The notes under the pieces are model-generated. The model worked only from the letters and a program-made list of their open reading frames with translations. It searched no databases and was not told where the DNA came from. A stretch of DNA of 5,993 bases from Flavobacteriia bacterium (GTDB lineage: Bacteria; Bacteroidota; Bacteroidia; Flavobacteriales; Flavobacteriaceae): the NCBI GenBank assembly GCA_011330545.1, contig DRQI01000226.1:1-5993 (forward strand), written 5' to 3'. Of this stretch, positions 1-5,887 are shown piece after piece (within the stretch, counting starts at the first letter, position 1; each line of letters begins with the position of its first letter). Position numbers and translations under genes: made by a program.

Positions 1-855
1 AAACAACAAACAGCTGTAATTGTAGAGCGTTTTGGTAAATATCAAAGCATACGCCATGCCGGGTTGCAATTTAAAATTCCATTAATAGACAGAATTGCGG
101 GAAGGATTAGCCTTAAAATTCAACAATTAGACGTCATTGTTGAAACCAAAACCAAAGATGACGTTTTTGTACACCTTAAAATTTCTGTGCAATTTTTAGT
201 ACAACGAGAGCATGTATATGATGCTTTTTACAAACTGCAAAATCCACATGAACAAATTACCGCATTTATTTTTGATGTGGTACGTGCCGAAGTACCCAAA
301 ATGATTTTGGATGATGTTTTTGAAAAGAAAGAAGAGATTGCCATGGCTATTCAACGCGACTTAAAGGAGGCAATGTTGAATTACGGTTATGATATTATCA
401 AAGCCTTGGTTACTGATATTGATCCTGATGAAAGTGTAAAAATTGCCATGAATCGTATCAACGCTGCTGATCGTGAAAAAACTGCAGCTCAATATGAAGG
501 CGATGCACAACGTATATTAATTGTTGAACGTGCCAAAGCAGAAGCTGAAAGCAAACGGTTGCAGGGTAAAGGTATTGCTGACCAACGCAGGGAGATTGCC
601 CGTGGGTTGGAAGAGAGTGTTGATGTGTTGAACCGGGCCGGTATCAATTCGCAAGAAGCCTCCGCTTTAATTGTAATTACCCAACATTATGATACCTTAC
701 AGAGTATAGGCGCTGATACCAATTCAAATTTAATTTTATTGCCTAACAATCCGAATGCTGCCAGTTCAATGTTAAATGATATGGTTACCAGTTTGGTAGC
801 CGCCAATAAAATAAAAGAATCTTCTGTCAATTCGGGTAGGAAGAAATCTCAATAA
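1..855 (+). CDS. SPFH/band 7 domain protein (stomatin/prohibitin-like), 5' truncated
   Basis: The reading frame is open from base 1 to the TAA at 853-855, giving 284 visible residues. The gene starts before the window: the first visible residues (KQQTAVIVERFGKY) already belong to the start of an SPFH domain, where a membrane anchor should come first. The TTG at 64 is internal and not a start. The SPFH domain covers visible residues 1 to about 190, including the RFGKY and GLQFKIPLID segments. It is followed by an Ala/Glu/Lys/Arg-rich coiled-coil stretch at about 150-205 (ERAKAEAESKRLQGKG), typical of the oligomerising part of stomatins and plant HIR-like relatives, and then a tail with the LILLPNNPN segment common in bacterial members. 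Family knowledge: these proteins form ring or cage assemblies on membranes and organise membrane domains or proteases. The specific partner here is unknown. The missing N-terminus is probably a few tens of residues with one membrane segment. It converges with tatA. Confidence 0.9.
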   Translation, partial: KQQTAVIVERFGKYQSIRHAGLQFKIPLIDRIAGRISLKIQQLDVIVETKTKDDVFVHLKISVQFLVQREHVYDAFYKLQNPHEQITAFIFDVVRAEVPKMILDDVFEKKEEIAMAIQRDLKEAMLNYGYDIIKALVTDIDPDESVKIAMNRINAADREKTAAQYEGDAQRILIVERAKAEAESKRLQGKGIADQRREIARGLEESVDVLNRAGINSQEASALIVITQHYDTLQSIGADTNSNLILLPNNPNAASSMLNDMVTSLVAANKIKESSVNSGRKKSQ

Positions 856-857
856 TC

Positions 858-895
858 AAAAAAACCTGTTTCATACGCAATGAAGCAGGTTTTTT
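858..895. terminator. Bidirectional intrinsic terminator between SPFH gene and tatA
   Basis: A 10-bp stem pairs 865-874 (CCTGTTTCAT) with 880-889 (ATGAAGCAGG), with one G-T wobble and a 5-nt loop (ACGCA). Six Ts follow on the plus strand (890-895), and seven As precede the stem (858-864), which become seven Ts on the minus strand. It begins 3 nt after the SPFH stop and lies about 30 nt beyond the tatA stop, so it can end both convergent transcripts. Confidence 0.88.
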
Positions 896-925
896 AATTT
901 ATATAAGTTGAGTTATAGCTATATG

Positions 926-1114
926 TTATGACTCTTTTTTTTCTTTTTCTTCATCCTCTGATTTGGTAGCATCTTTAAATTCTTTAATTCCGGTACCTAA
1001 GCCTTTCATTAATTCGGGTAATTTTTTACCACCAAAAAGAAGGAGTATGGCTAAACCGATAATAATCCATTGCCAAGGCCCTACAAATCCTAAAAATATC
1101 GTTGCTGTTGTCAT
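926..1114 (-). CDS. tatA: Sec-independent protein translocase subunit TatA
   Basis: This 62-residue protein is a TatA/TatE-type component of the twin-arginine translocase, which moves folded proteins across the inner membrane with TatC. It has the full family layout: a short periplasmic N-terminus ending in GPWQW, one hydrophobic segment at about residues 16-27 ([11 protein letters not shown]), the conserved F27-G28 hinge followed by GKKLPEL (residues 29-35), an amphipathic helix ([14 protein letters not shown], residues 36-49) and a charged Lys/Glu tail. Q15 lies just before the membrane segment, where TatA proteins usually carry a polar residue. The length is short but normal for Bacteroidota. 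The FGGKKLPEL and GTGIKEF motifs favour TatA over TatB. No tatC is visible. The ATG at 1114 is the only sensible start; an A-rich leader precedes it instead of a clear Shine-Dalgarno sequence. It lies 47 bp downstream of the GIN-domain gene and probably has its own promoter. Confidence 0.95.
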   Translation of the reverse strand: MTTATIFLGFVGPWQWIIIGLAILLLFGGKKLPELMKGLGTGIKEFKDATKSEDEEKEKKES

Positions 1115-1133
1115 CTTTTTTAATTTTACACAA

Positions 1134-1141
1134 CAAAGGTA
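1134..1141 (-). promoter_or_regulatory. Candidate Bacteroidota -7 promoter element for tatA
   Basis: Read on the minus strand, the bases are TACCTTTG, an exact match to the Bacteroidota -7 consensus TAnnTTTG. It ends 19 nt before the tatA ATG, inside the 47-bp gap after the GIN-domain gene. This would give a very short leader. No clear TTG appears at the expected -33 distance upstream, where the sequence is only A/T-rich, so the call rests on the -7 match and its position. Confidence 0.45.
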
Positions 1142-1161
1142 CTAATTAAAAATATAAAATA

Positions 1162-1839
1162 TTATCCTTTATTTTTGATTTTTCCACCCATTACTTTTTT
1201 GGAGTTTACTTTTTCAGGATTTCCCTTGTAATAAATTGTTCCTCCAAAGCGTACATTGGCATCTAATAAATTAGATACGTTTACTTCTGCTTTTCCACCT
1301 GAAGCAGCTGTAACATCAGCATATTCGGTGGTTAAGTCATAGGCTTCGTATACACCGCCGGTAGTTACCAATACTTCTTGATTGGCAGCAGTACCCCTGA
1401 TTTTAATACTCGCTCCGCTTACTGCTTTGATTGTAAGGTATTTTACAGTAACGGGTACATGAATATAAGAACCTTCTTGTACTTTAATGGTTAAATCTTT
1501 TTGATCTATGACACCATCAGAAAAAATAGCAGAACCTTCATTGGCATCTAAGGTAACCAAATCTTGATTGTAATAGATTTTTATCTTAACCTTGTTTGCA
1601 TTAAACGTTTCAGGGAATTTTAATGATATTTTTAATTTTCTATTCACATTTTTTACCACAACGTCATTGATTTTTTCGCCAGTAATTTCAATTTTTGCGG
1701 CATCAGACCTTTCAATTTCAACGCTCAATCCGTTAAAGATTTTTATTTCATTGAAGTCTCCTAACTTTTGTGTTCTGCCCTGGGCATAAGAGAATGCTGT
1801 GAATCCTAACAAAAGGATTACTAATTTGATACGCTTCAT
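1162..1839 (-). CDS. Secreted DUF2807 / head GIN-domain protein
   Basis: This 225-residue protein begins with a clear Sec signal peptide: KR at residues 2-3, a hydrophobic core at about 6-17, and a probable cleavage in SYA|Q after residue 19. Residues about 28-208 look like the GIN domain (DUF2807), a repetitive all-beta fold common in Bacteroidota. It opens with FNEIKIFNGLSVEIERSD, runs through alternating beta strands with small-residue turns (EGSAIFSDG, SGASIKIRG, TGGVYEAYDL, SGGKAEVNV), and ends in FGGTIYYKGNP, a typical terminal motif of the family. The last 15 or so residues are Lys/Gly-rich. No lipobox cysteine or membrane anchor is present, so a periplasmic or outer-surface location is inferred. 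The family is often annotated as a putative autotransporter adhesin, but its function is not established. The ATG at 1839 is directly ahead of the signal peptide. It lies 71 bp after rnr with no convincing terminator or promoter between, so co-transcription with rnr is possible. Confidence 0.88.
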   Translation of the reverse strand: MKRIKLVILLLGFTAFSYAQGRTQKLGDFNEIKIFNGLSVEIERSDAAKIEITGEKINDVVVKNVNRKLKISLKFPETFNANKVKIKIYYNQDLVTLDANEGSAIFSDGVIDQKDLTIKVQEGSYIHVPVTVKYLTIKAVSGASIKIRGTAANQEVLVTTGGVYEAYDLTTEYADVTAASGGKAEVNVSNLLDANVRFGGTIYYKGNPEKVNSKKVMGGKIKNKG

Positions 1840-1878
1840 ATTTTTTAATTTACTAATTATTTAGAGGTTATCTTTTCT

Positions 1879-1903
1879 TTAGGCTTACAATTTTTATGCC
1901 TAA
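1879..1903. repeat. Short inverted repeat in the rnr - GIN gene gap
   Basis: TTAGGC (1879-1884) and GCCTAA (1898-1903) form a 6-bp perfect inverted repeat with a 13-nt spacer, in the 71-bp gap after the rnr stop. On the minus strand the second arm is followed by AAAGAAAAG rather than a T-tract, so it is not a standard terminator for rnr. It could be a weak RNA hairpin in a shared rnr-GIN transcript, or chance. Confidence 0.3.
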
Positions 1904-1910
1904 TTATAGA

Positions 1911-4106
1911 TTATTGTAATAATTCAAAATCTAAATGTTTACGTTCTAAGTCGGTACTTTTAACTTTTACCATTACTTTATCTCCTAATTGCAATAAATT
2001 ATGCGTGGCTTGCCCTACTAAAGCATATTGTTTTTCATCATAAATATAATAATCGTCTTTAATGTCTCGTATGCGTACCATTCCTTCGCACTTATTTTCA
2101 ATAATTTCTACATAAATTCCCCACTCGGTAACCCCCGAAATGACACCTTTAAATTCTTGATTTTGATGATCTTGCATGTATTTAACTTGCATGTATTTTA
2201 TAGAATCGCGTTCGGCTTTTGCCGCCATCATTTCACGTTCTGATGCGTGTTGGCATTTTTTTTCATAGGGCGCTGCCTTGGGTGATTTTTTACCGTCTAA
2301 ATAGTGCTGCAACAACCGGTGTACCATCACATCCGGATATCGCCTAATGGGAGAAGTAAAATGTGTATAATAATCAAAAGCCAATCCGTAATGCCCAATA
2401 TTATCTGTAGTATACACTGCCTTGCTCATAGACCTTATGGTTAATGTTTCTACCATATTTTCTTCGGGTTTGCCGTGTACGTCGTGTAATAATTTATTTA
2501 ACGATTTAGAAATATCATCTCGCGTATTGGTATTTATTTTATACCCGAATTTACTAATGATTTGTTGCAACCCTGCTAATTTTTCAATATTAGGCTCGTC
2601 ATGAACCCTGTACACAAATGTATTTTTTGTTGGGGTACCATTTTTATTTTTACCTACAAATTCAGCTACTTTTTTATTAGCCAATAGCATAAATTCTTCT
2701 ATTAATTTATTAGCATCTTTTGACTCTTTAAAATACACGCCTGTAGGATTGGCTTCTTTATCTAAGTGAAATCGAACTTCAATCCTATCAAAAGTAATGG
2801 CACCGCGGTCTAACCTTCGTTTTCTTAATTTTTTTGCAAGGCGGTCTAATAACAAAGTGGCATTGACTATTTTTTCTTTAACACGATAGCTTTTTCCGGT
2901 TAAAGAAATCTCAGAAGGTATTTCGTTACTTTTGGTTTCTATAATATGTTGGGCTTCTTCATAGGCGAACCTTTGGTCAGAATAGGTAACTGTTCTCCCA
3001 AACCACTCATTTATTACGTGTGCTTTTTCATCCATTTCAAAGACGGCCGAAAATGTTAATTTCTCTTCGTTAGGGCGTAAAGAACACACTCCATTTGAAA
3101 GTATTTCTGGTAACATAGGCACTACTCTATCTACTAAATATACAGAAGTTGCACGGTTATAGGCCTCTTCTTCTAAAATGGTATCAGGTTGTACATAATG
3201 TGAAACGTCTGCTATATGAATGCCTATTTCATAGTTGCCATTATCAAGTTGTTTAAATGACAAGGCATCGTCAAAATCTTTGGCATCTTTCGGGTCGATA
3301 GTGAAGGTGGTGGTGTTACGCATATCCCTTCGTTTAGCAATTTCATCTTTTGTGATTTCTATAGATAATTTGCCGGCACTTTTTTCTACTTTTTCAGGAA
3401 AAGTATAAGGTAATCCGTATTCTAATAAAATCGAATGTATTTCTGTATTGTGTTCTCCGGGTTTTCCTAAAACCGTAATTATTTTACCAAAGGGGTTTTT
3501 AGAATTATCGGGCCAATTGGTAATTTCTGCAACGACTTTATCTCCGTGTTGGGCGCCATTTATTTTTTGTTTCGGAATAAAAATATCAGCATACATTTTC
3601 GGATTATCGGGTATGACAAATCCGAAATTCTTACTCATTTGTAAAACGCCTACAAATTTAGTTTTTGCCCGTTCTAAAATTTCAATTACTTCGCCTTCAA
3701 ACCTATCATTATTACGCCTTCTGTAAACATAAACTTTTACTTTATCGCCATCTAAGCCACGGTTTAAATTTATGGTGGGTATAAAAGCATCGCGCTCCAA
3801 ATCATCAGCAATAAAATAAGCATTCTTATTAGAGGTAACATCTAAAATACCTTCGTGATAATGCTCATTTTGGATAATTTTATACTTACCTCTCGATACT
3901 TCTTCAATACGTTGTTGTTGTTTTAGTTCTATAAGTTCTTTAATAACTTGTTGTTTGCCATTAGTTTCTGTAATATCTAATTTTGCAGCAACTTGTTTGT
4001 AATTAAATGCTTGTTGTGAATTTTTATTCAACGTTTTTAAAATTTTGGCAGATAAATCTTTAATGATACTGCTTTTCTTTCTGCGTTGATATCTTCGTTT
4101 AGACAT
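1911..4106 (-). CDS. rnr: Ribonuclease R (RNase II/RNB family 3'-5' exoribonuclease)
   Basis: This 731-residue protein is a processive 3'-to-5' exoribonuclease that degrades structured RNA in the cytoplasm. Domains in order: a basic N-terminus (KRRYQRRKK), a winged-helix-like segment at about 14-78, two cold-shock/OB domains at about 85-145 and 150-215, the RNB catalytic domain at about 260-600, and a C-terminal S1 domain at about 650-730. The catalytic aspartates are visible in IDPKDAKDFDDA: D271, D277, D279 and D280 match the four metal-binding Asp of RNase II. The TSPIRRYPD motif (584-592) supplies the conserved active-site arginine. The protein ends right after the S1 domain and lacks the long basic tail of the 813-residue E. 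coli enzyme, as is usual in Bacteroidota. The N-terminal helix-turn-helix favours RNase R over RNase II. The ATG at 4106 fits the basic N-terminus. TAATTTTA (minus strand, 4133-4126) is a one-mismatch -7 candidate. A terminator separates rnr from the upstream NHL gene. Confidence 0.97.
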   Translation of the reverse strand: MSKRRYQRRKKSSIIKDLSAKILKTLNKNSQQAFNYKQVAAKLDITETNGKQQVIKELIELKQQQRIEEVSRGKYKIIQNEHYHEGILDVTSNKNAYFIADDLERDAFIPTINLNRGLDGDKVKVYVYRRRNNDRFEGEVIEILERAKTKFVGVLQMSKNFGFVIPDNPKMYADIFIPKQKINGAQHGDKVVAEITNWPDNSKNPFGKIITVLGKPGEHNTEIHSILLEYGLPYTFPEKVEKSAGKLSIEITKDEIAKRRDMRNTTTFTIDPKDAKDFDDALSFKQLDNGNYEIGIHIADVSHYVQPDTILEEEAYNRATSVYLVDRVVPMLPEILSNGVCSLRPNEEKLTFSAVFEMDEKAHVINEWFGRTVTYSDQRFAYEEAQHIIETKSNEIPSEISLTGKSYRVKEKIVNATLLLDRLAKKLRKRRLDRGAITFDRIEVRFHLDKEANPTGVYFKESKDANKLIEEFMLLANKKVAEFVGKNKNGTPTKNTFVYRVHDEPNIEKLAGLQQIISKFGYKINTNTRDDISKSLNKLLHDVHGKPEENMVETLTIRSMSKAVYTTDNIGHYGLAFDYYTHFTSPIRRYPDVMVHRLLQHYLDGKKSPKAAPYEKKCQHASEREMMAAKAERDSIKYMQVKYMQDHQNQEFKGVISGVTEWGIYVEIIENKCEGMVRIRDIKDDYYIYDEKQYALVGQATHNLLQLGDKVMVKVKSTDLERKHLDFELLQ

Positions 4107-4156
4107 AGAATATTTGAATTATTGATAAAATTACTAATAAAAAAAATGATGGCGTA

Positions 4157-4185
4157 TAAAAAAGCCTCAATTAAATTGAGGCTTT
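4157..4185 (-). terminator. Intrinsic terminator after the NHL-repeat gene
   Basis: A perfect 12-bp inverted repeat, AAAGCCTCAATT (4161-4172) and AATTGAGGCTTT (4174-4185), surrounds a single central base. The inner A/T pairs would open to form the loop. On the minus strand the hairpin is followed by a run of six Ts (4163-4158) and then ATA. It lies about 31 nt past the NHL gene stop and about 50 nt before the rnr start, so it separates these two transcription units. Confidence 0.9.
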
Positions 4186-4216
4186 GTATTTTCTTTTTGA
4201 TAAAATATTTAAAATG

Positions 4217-5518
4217 TTATTTTAAAACTATTTTTTGTTCAATATTTCCTTTAGAAGTTGCAACTCTTAATACATAAATACCTCTAGGTAATTTAGCAAC
4301 ATTTAAGGTATTATCAGTCATTTTTACTTTTACTTGTTTACCGGCAGTATCAAATAAAGAAACTTTTTTCAGTTCTAAATTATTTTTTAATTCAACGGTA
4401 ATTTTATCGGTACTTGGATTTGGATATACCAATACATTAGCGGCTAATGCTACTTCATCATTAGAAGTTGAAGAAAGTCCTGAAATTTTTCGAATTCTAT
4501 TGTTGCCTCTATCCACTACAAATAAATCGCCTTCTTTATTAAAAGCCAAGCCAGTTGGATTTGCTAATTTAGCTTTTGTTGCTAAGGAGCCATCGCCTGA
4601 AAAACCAGCTTCTCCGGTACCTGCAACGGTACTGATAACACCTGAAGACATATCTATTTTTCGCACTCTATTATTACCTCTATCTACTACAAATAAATCG
4701 CCTTTTTTATCAATTGCCAAACCGAGTGGATTTGCCAATCGCGCATTTTTTGCTAAATCGCCGTCACCTTTAAATCCGGTTTCTCCGGTACCTGCAATAG
4801 TAGTAATAATACCAGTATTTAAATCTACTTTTCTAATGCGTTCATTACCGGTATCGGCAATAAATAAATTTCCTTTTCCGTCTAAGGCCAATCCAGTTGG
4901 ATTTGCTAATTGAGCATTTTTTGCTAAATCGCCATCTCCGGTAAATCCGGCTTCTCCGGTACCTGCAACAGTAGAAATTTTACCGGTATAAAATTCTACT
5001 TTACTGACTTTACTGTCGCCATTAATAGAAATGTATAAATTACCTTTTTTATCAAATACAACACTAAAAGGCCCTCCTAAAGAGGCATTGATATTAGGGA
5101 CTTCTTTTTCTGATTTTTGGCCTACTAAAGTGATAGCACTTCCGGTATCTAAATTTACTTTTCTAATGCGCAAATTTGCCAGATCAGCAATAAATAAATT
5201 ATTGTAATTATCAAAAGTTAATCCGGTAGGGGTTTTCAATTCACTTACTTGTCTTTTATCTGCAGTACCAACAACAGTTGTTATAATACCTGATTTAGAA
5301 TCAATTTTTCGAATACTATTATTATAAGTATCGGCAATAAAAATATTGTCAGATTTATCAAAAGTAAGATTAAAAGGTAAATTTAATTGTGCAGTTGTTG
5401 CTAATCCGCCATCTCCTGAAAAACCAGAAGAGCCGTCACCAGCTACCGTTGTAATTGTTTGACTTTGTGTGAGATAAGTGCAAAACAATAAGAATACTAA
5501 AACATAATTTTTTTTCAT
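4217..5518 (-). CDS. NHL-repeat beta-propeller protein with T9SS C-terminal sorting domain
   Basis: This 433-residue protein carries a Sec signal peptide (hydrophobic core about residues 5-16, likely cleavage near residue 20), so it is exported to the periplasm. Six NHL-like repeats follow at about 21-348. Each has a strand such as IITTVAG, a middle part such as ANPTGLAFDKKGNLFIAD, and an end such as GNNRIRKID. The aligned VAG/VVG/LVG glycines are at 27, 84, 133, 186, 243 and 300. They should form one beta-propeller, a fold that usually binds protein or sugar ligands; no catalytic residues are evident. Residues about 361-433 are a type A T9SS sorting domain: VYPNPSTDKITVEL, then VSLFDTAGKQV, LPRGIYVLRV and the basic end EQKIVLK. 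The type IX system should move it across the outer membrane, for surface attachment or release, with removal of the domain. The ligand is unknown. A one-mismatch -7 element (TAATTTAG, minus strand 5567-5560) lies about 42 nt upstream. An efficient-looking terminator follows the gene. Confidence 0.93.
   Translation of the reverse strand: MKKNYVLVFLLFCTYLTQSQTITTVAGDGSSGFSGDGGLATTAQLNLPFNLTFDKSDNIFIADTYNNSIRKIDSKSGIITTVVGTADKRQVSELKTPTGLTFDNYNNLFIADLANLRIRKVNLDTGSAITLVGQKSEKEVPNINASLGGPFSVVFDKKGNLYISINGDSKVSKVEFYTGKISTVAGTGEAGFTGDGDLAKNAQLANPTGLALDGKGNLFIADTGNERIRKVDLNTGIITTIAGTGETGFKGDGDLAKNARLANPLGLAIDKKGDLFVVDRGNNRVRKIDMSSGVISTVAGTGEAGFSGDGSLATKAKLANPTGLAFNKEGDLFVVDRGNNRIRKISGLSSTSNDEVALAANVLVYPNPSTDKITVELKNNLELKKVSLFDTAGKQVKVKMTDNTLNVAKLPRGIYVLRVATSKGNIEQKIVLK
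4475..4987 (-). repeat. Three in-frame 171-bp tandem repeat units in the NHL gene
   Basis: Residues 178-234, 235-291 and 292-348 are three 57-codon units encoding propeller repeats 4-6. The period is exact at DNA level: the plus-strand string TCTCCGGTACCTGCAA starts at 4611, 4782 and 4953, each 171 bp apart. Other blocks, such as the one encoding the RIRK region and the GTGEAGF/GTGETGF loop, recur in the same phase. The units are diverged rather than identical. Since the unit is a multiple of three, gain or loss of one by recombination would keep the frame. Confidence 0.85.
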
Positions 5519-5659
5519 AACATAGGGAGTTTATATTTCTTAATTATTTGTTTGAAGAGCTAAATTACAACATTTTATATATATTTTGTTAAAAAAAACT
5601 TAAAAAAAGTGTAACTAATCGTTAATTCACTCGTCATTATATAAAGTTAACCGATTAAA
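5519..5659. other. Divergent AT-rich intergenic region
   Basis: These 141 bp separate the start of the NHL gene (minus) from the small ORF at 5660 (plus). They must hold the promoter of the NHL gene and, if it is expressed, that of the small ORF. The stretch is dominated by A- and T-runs (for example 5590-5608) and an alternating TATATATAT stretch near 5577-5585. On the minus strand TAATTTAG (5567-5560) is one mismatch from TAnnTTTG. On the plus strand I found no exact match to that consensus. Confidence 0.5.
5616..5657 (+). promoter_or_regulatory. Imperfect dyad just upstream of the small ORF
   Basis: TAATCGTTAA (5616-5625) and TTAACCGATTA (5647-5657) are inverted copies apart from one extra C in the second arm, separated by 21 nt. 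The second arm ends 2 nt before the ATG at 5660, so the structure could be an operator or a leader hairpin masking the start. This is inferred from symmetry alone, and the sequence is AT-rich enough for chance pairing. Confidence 0.3.
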
Positions 5660-5824
5660 ATGAAGAGTTTTATAAAAATATTAGCGGCCTTTCTTTTCGT
5701 ATTTTTAATAGGAATCTTCATTACTTATAAAAGTATCAACCGCACTTTTAAAAAAGTAGAAAAAGAGCATTTAATTGTTCGTACTTCTTCTTCTATTCTA
5801 CACAAAACTATTATTTTGGGCTAA
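5660..5824 (+). CDS. Hypothetical small single-span membrane protein (54 aa)
   Basis: An ATG at 5660 opens a 54-codon frame ending in TAA at 5822-5824. I do not recognise a family. The product starts MKSFIK, has one strongly hydrophobic segment at about residues 7-22 (ILAAFLFVFLIGIFIT), then a basic stretch (YKSINRTFKKVEKEH) and a short Ser/Thr- and Ile-containing tail. This fits either a small inner-membrane protein with an N-terminal anchor and a soluble tail of about 30 residues, or the leftover N-terminus of a longer protein that has lost its 3' part. The segment lacks an obvious signal-peptidase site, and with Tyr-Lys-Ser directly after it an anchor is more likely than a cleaved signal. 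It is divergent from the NHL gene and has AT-rich DNA on both sides. No Shine-Dalgarno sequence is seen, as in the other genes here. Chance is a real alternative, since the ORF is short. Confidence 0.5.
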   Translation: MKSFIKILAAFLFVFLIGIFITYKSINRTFKKVEKEHLIVRTSSSILHKTIILG

Positions 5825-5830
5825 TAACTC

Positions 5831-5887
5831 ATTTAAACTTTTTCAATTGACTAAAAAATTATCCTTTGCTATCCTAAAAGTTTAAAT
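5831..5887. repeat. Perfect 12-bp inverted repeat downstream of the small ORF
   Basis: ATTTAAACTTTT (5831-5842) and AAAAGTTTAAAT (5876-5887) are exact reverse complements, separated by 33 nt. The left arm starts 6 nt after the stop of the small ORF. The spacer contains ATCCT twice (5861-5865 and 5871-5875). The arms are almost all A/T and no T-tract follows, so this is not a classical terminator. It could stabilise a transcript 3' end or mark the ends of a very small insertion. Confidence 0.45.

Noticed and set aside
64..66. TTG at 64 as the start of the SPFH gene
   Set aside because: The frame is open back to base 1, and the upstream codons encode conserved SPFH residues (VIVERFGKY), so the real start is outside the window.
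963..1145. 60-codon plus-strand frame opposite tatA
   Set aside because: It lies fully across tatA, which has every family motif; the plus-strand translation shows no recognisable features.
1879..1903. Intrinsic terminator after rnr
   Set aside because: The 6-bp stem has a 13-nt loop and is followed by an A-rich rather than T-rich run on the minus strand; kept only as a repeat.
3448..3726. 92-codon plus-strand frame opposite rnr
   Set aside because: It is antisense to the conserved cold-shock domain region of RNase R and resembles nothing; it is a shadow of the coding strand.
4500..4913. 137-codon plus-strand open frame antisense to the NHL gene
   Set aside because: It is repetitive in the same 171-bp rhythm as the NHL units. 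Since the unit is a multiple of three, an antisense frame free of stops in one unit stays free in the next. The translation is Pro/Ser/Lys-rich with no domain.
5507..5518. NHL protein as a lipoprotein, because of Cys13 in the signal peptide
   Set aside because: The residues before Cys13 are LLF, which do not fit a lipobox, and the cysteine lies inside the hydrophobic core. The T9SS sorting domain already explains the surface location.
5762..5851. Frameshifted continuation of the small ORF in another plus frame
   Set aside because: The alternative frame runs to a TGA near 5850 but encodes only Phe/Tyr/Asn-rich low-complexity sequence with no link to the first part.
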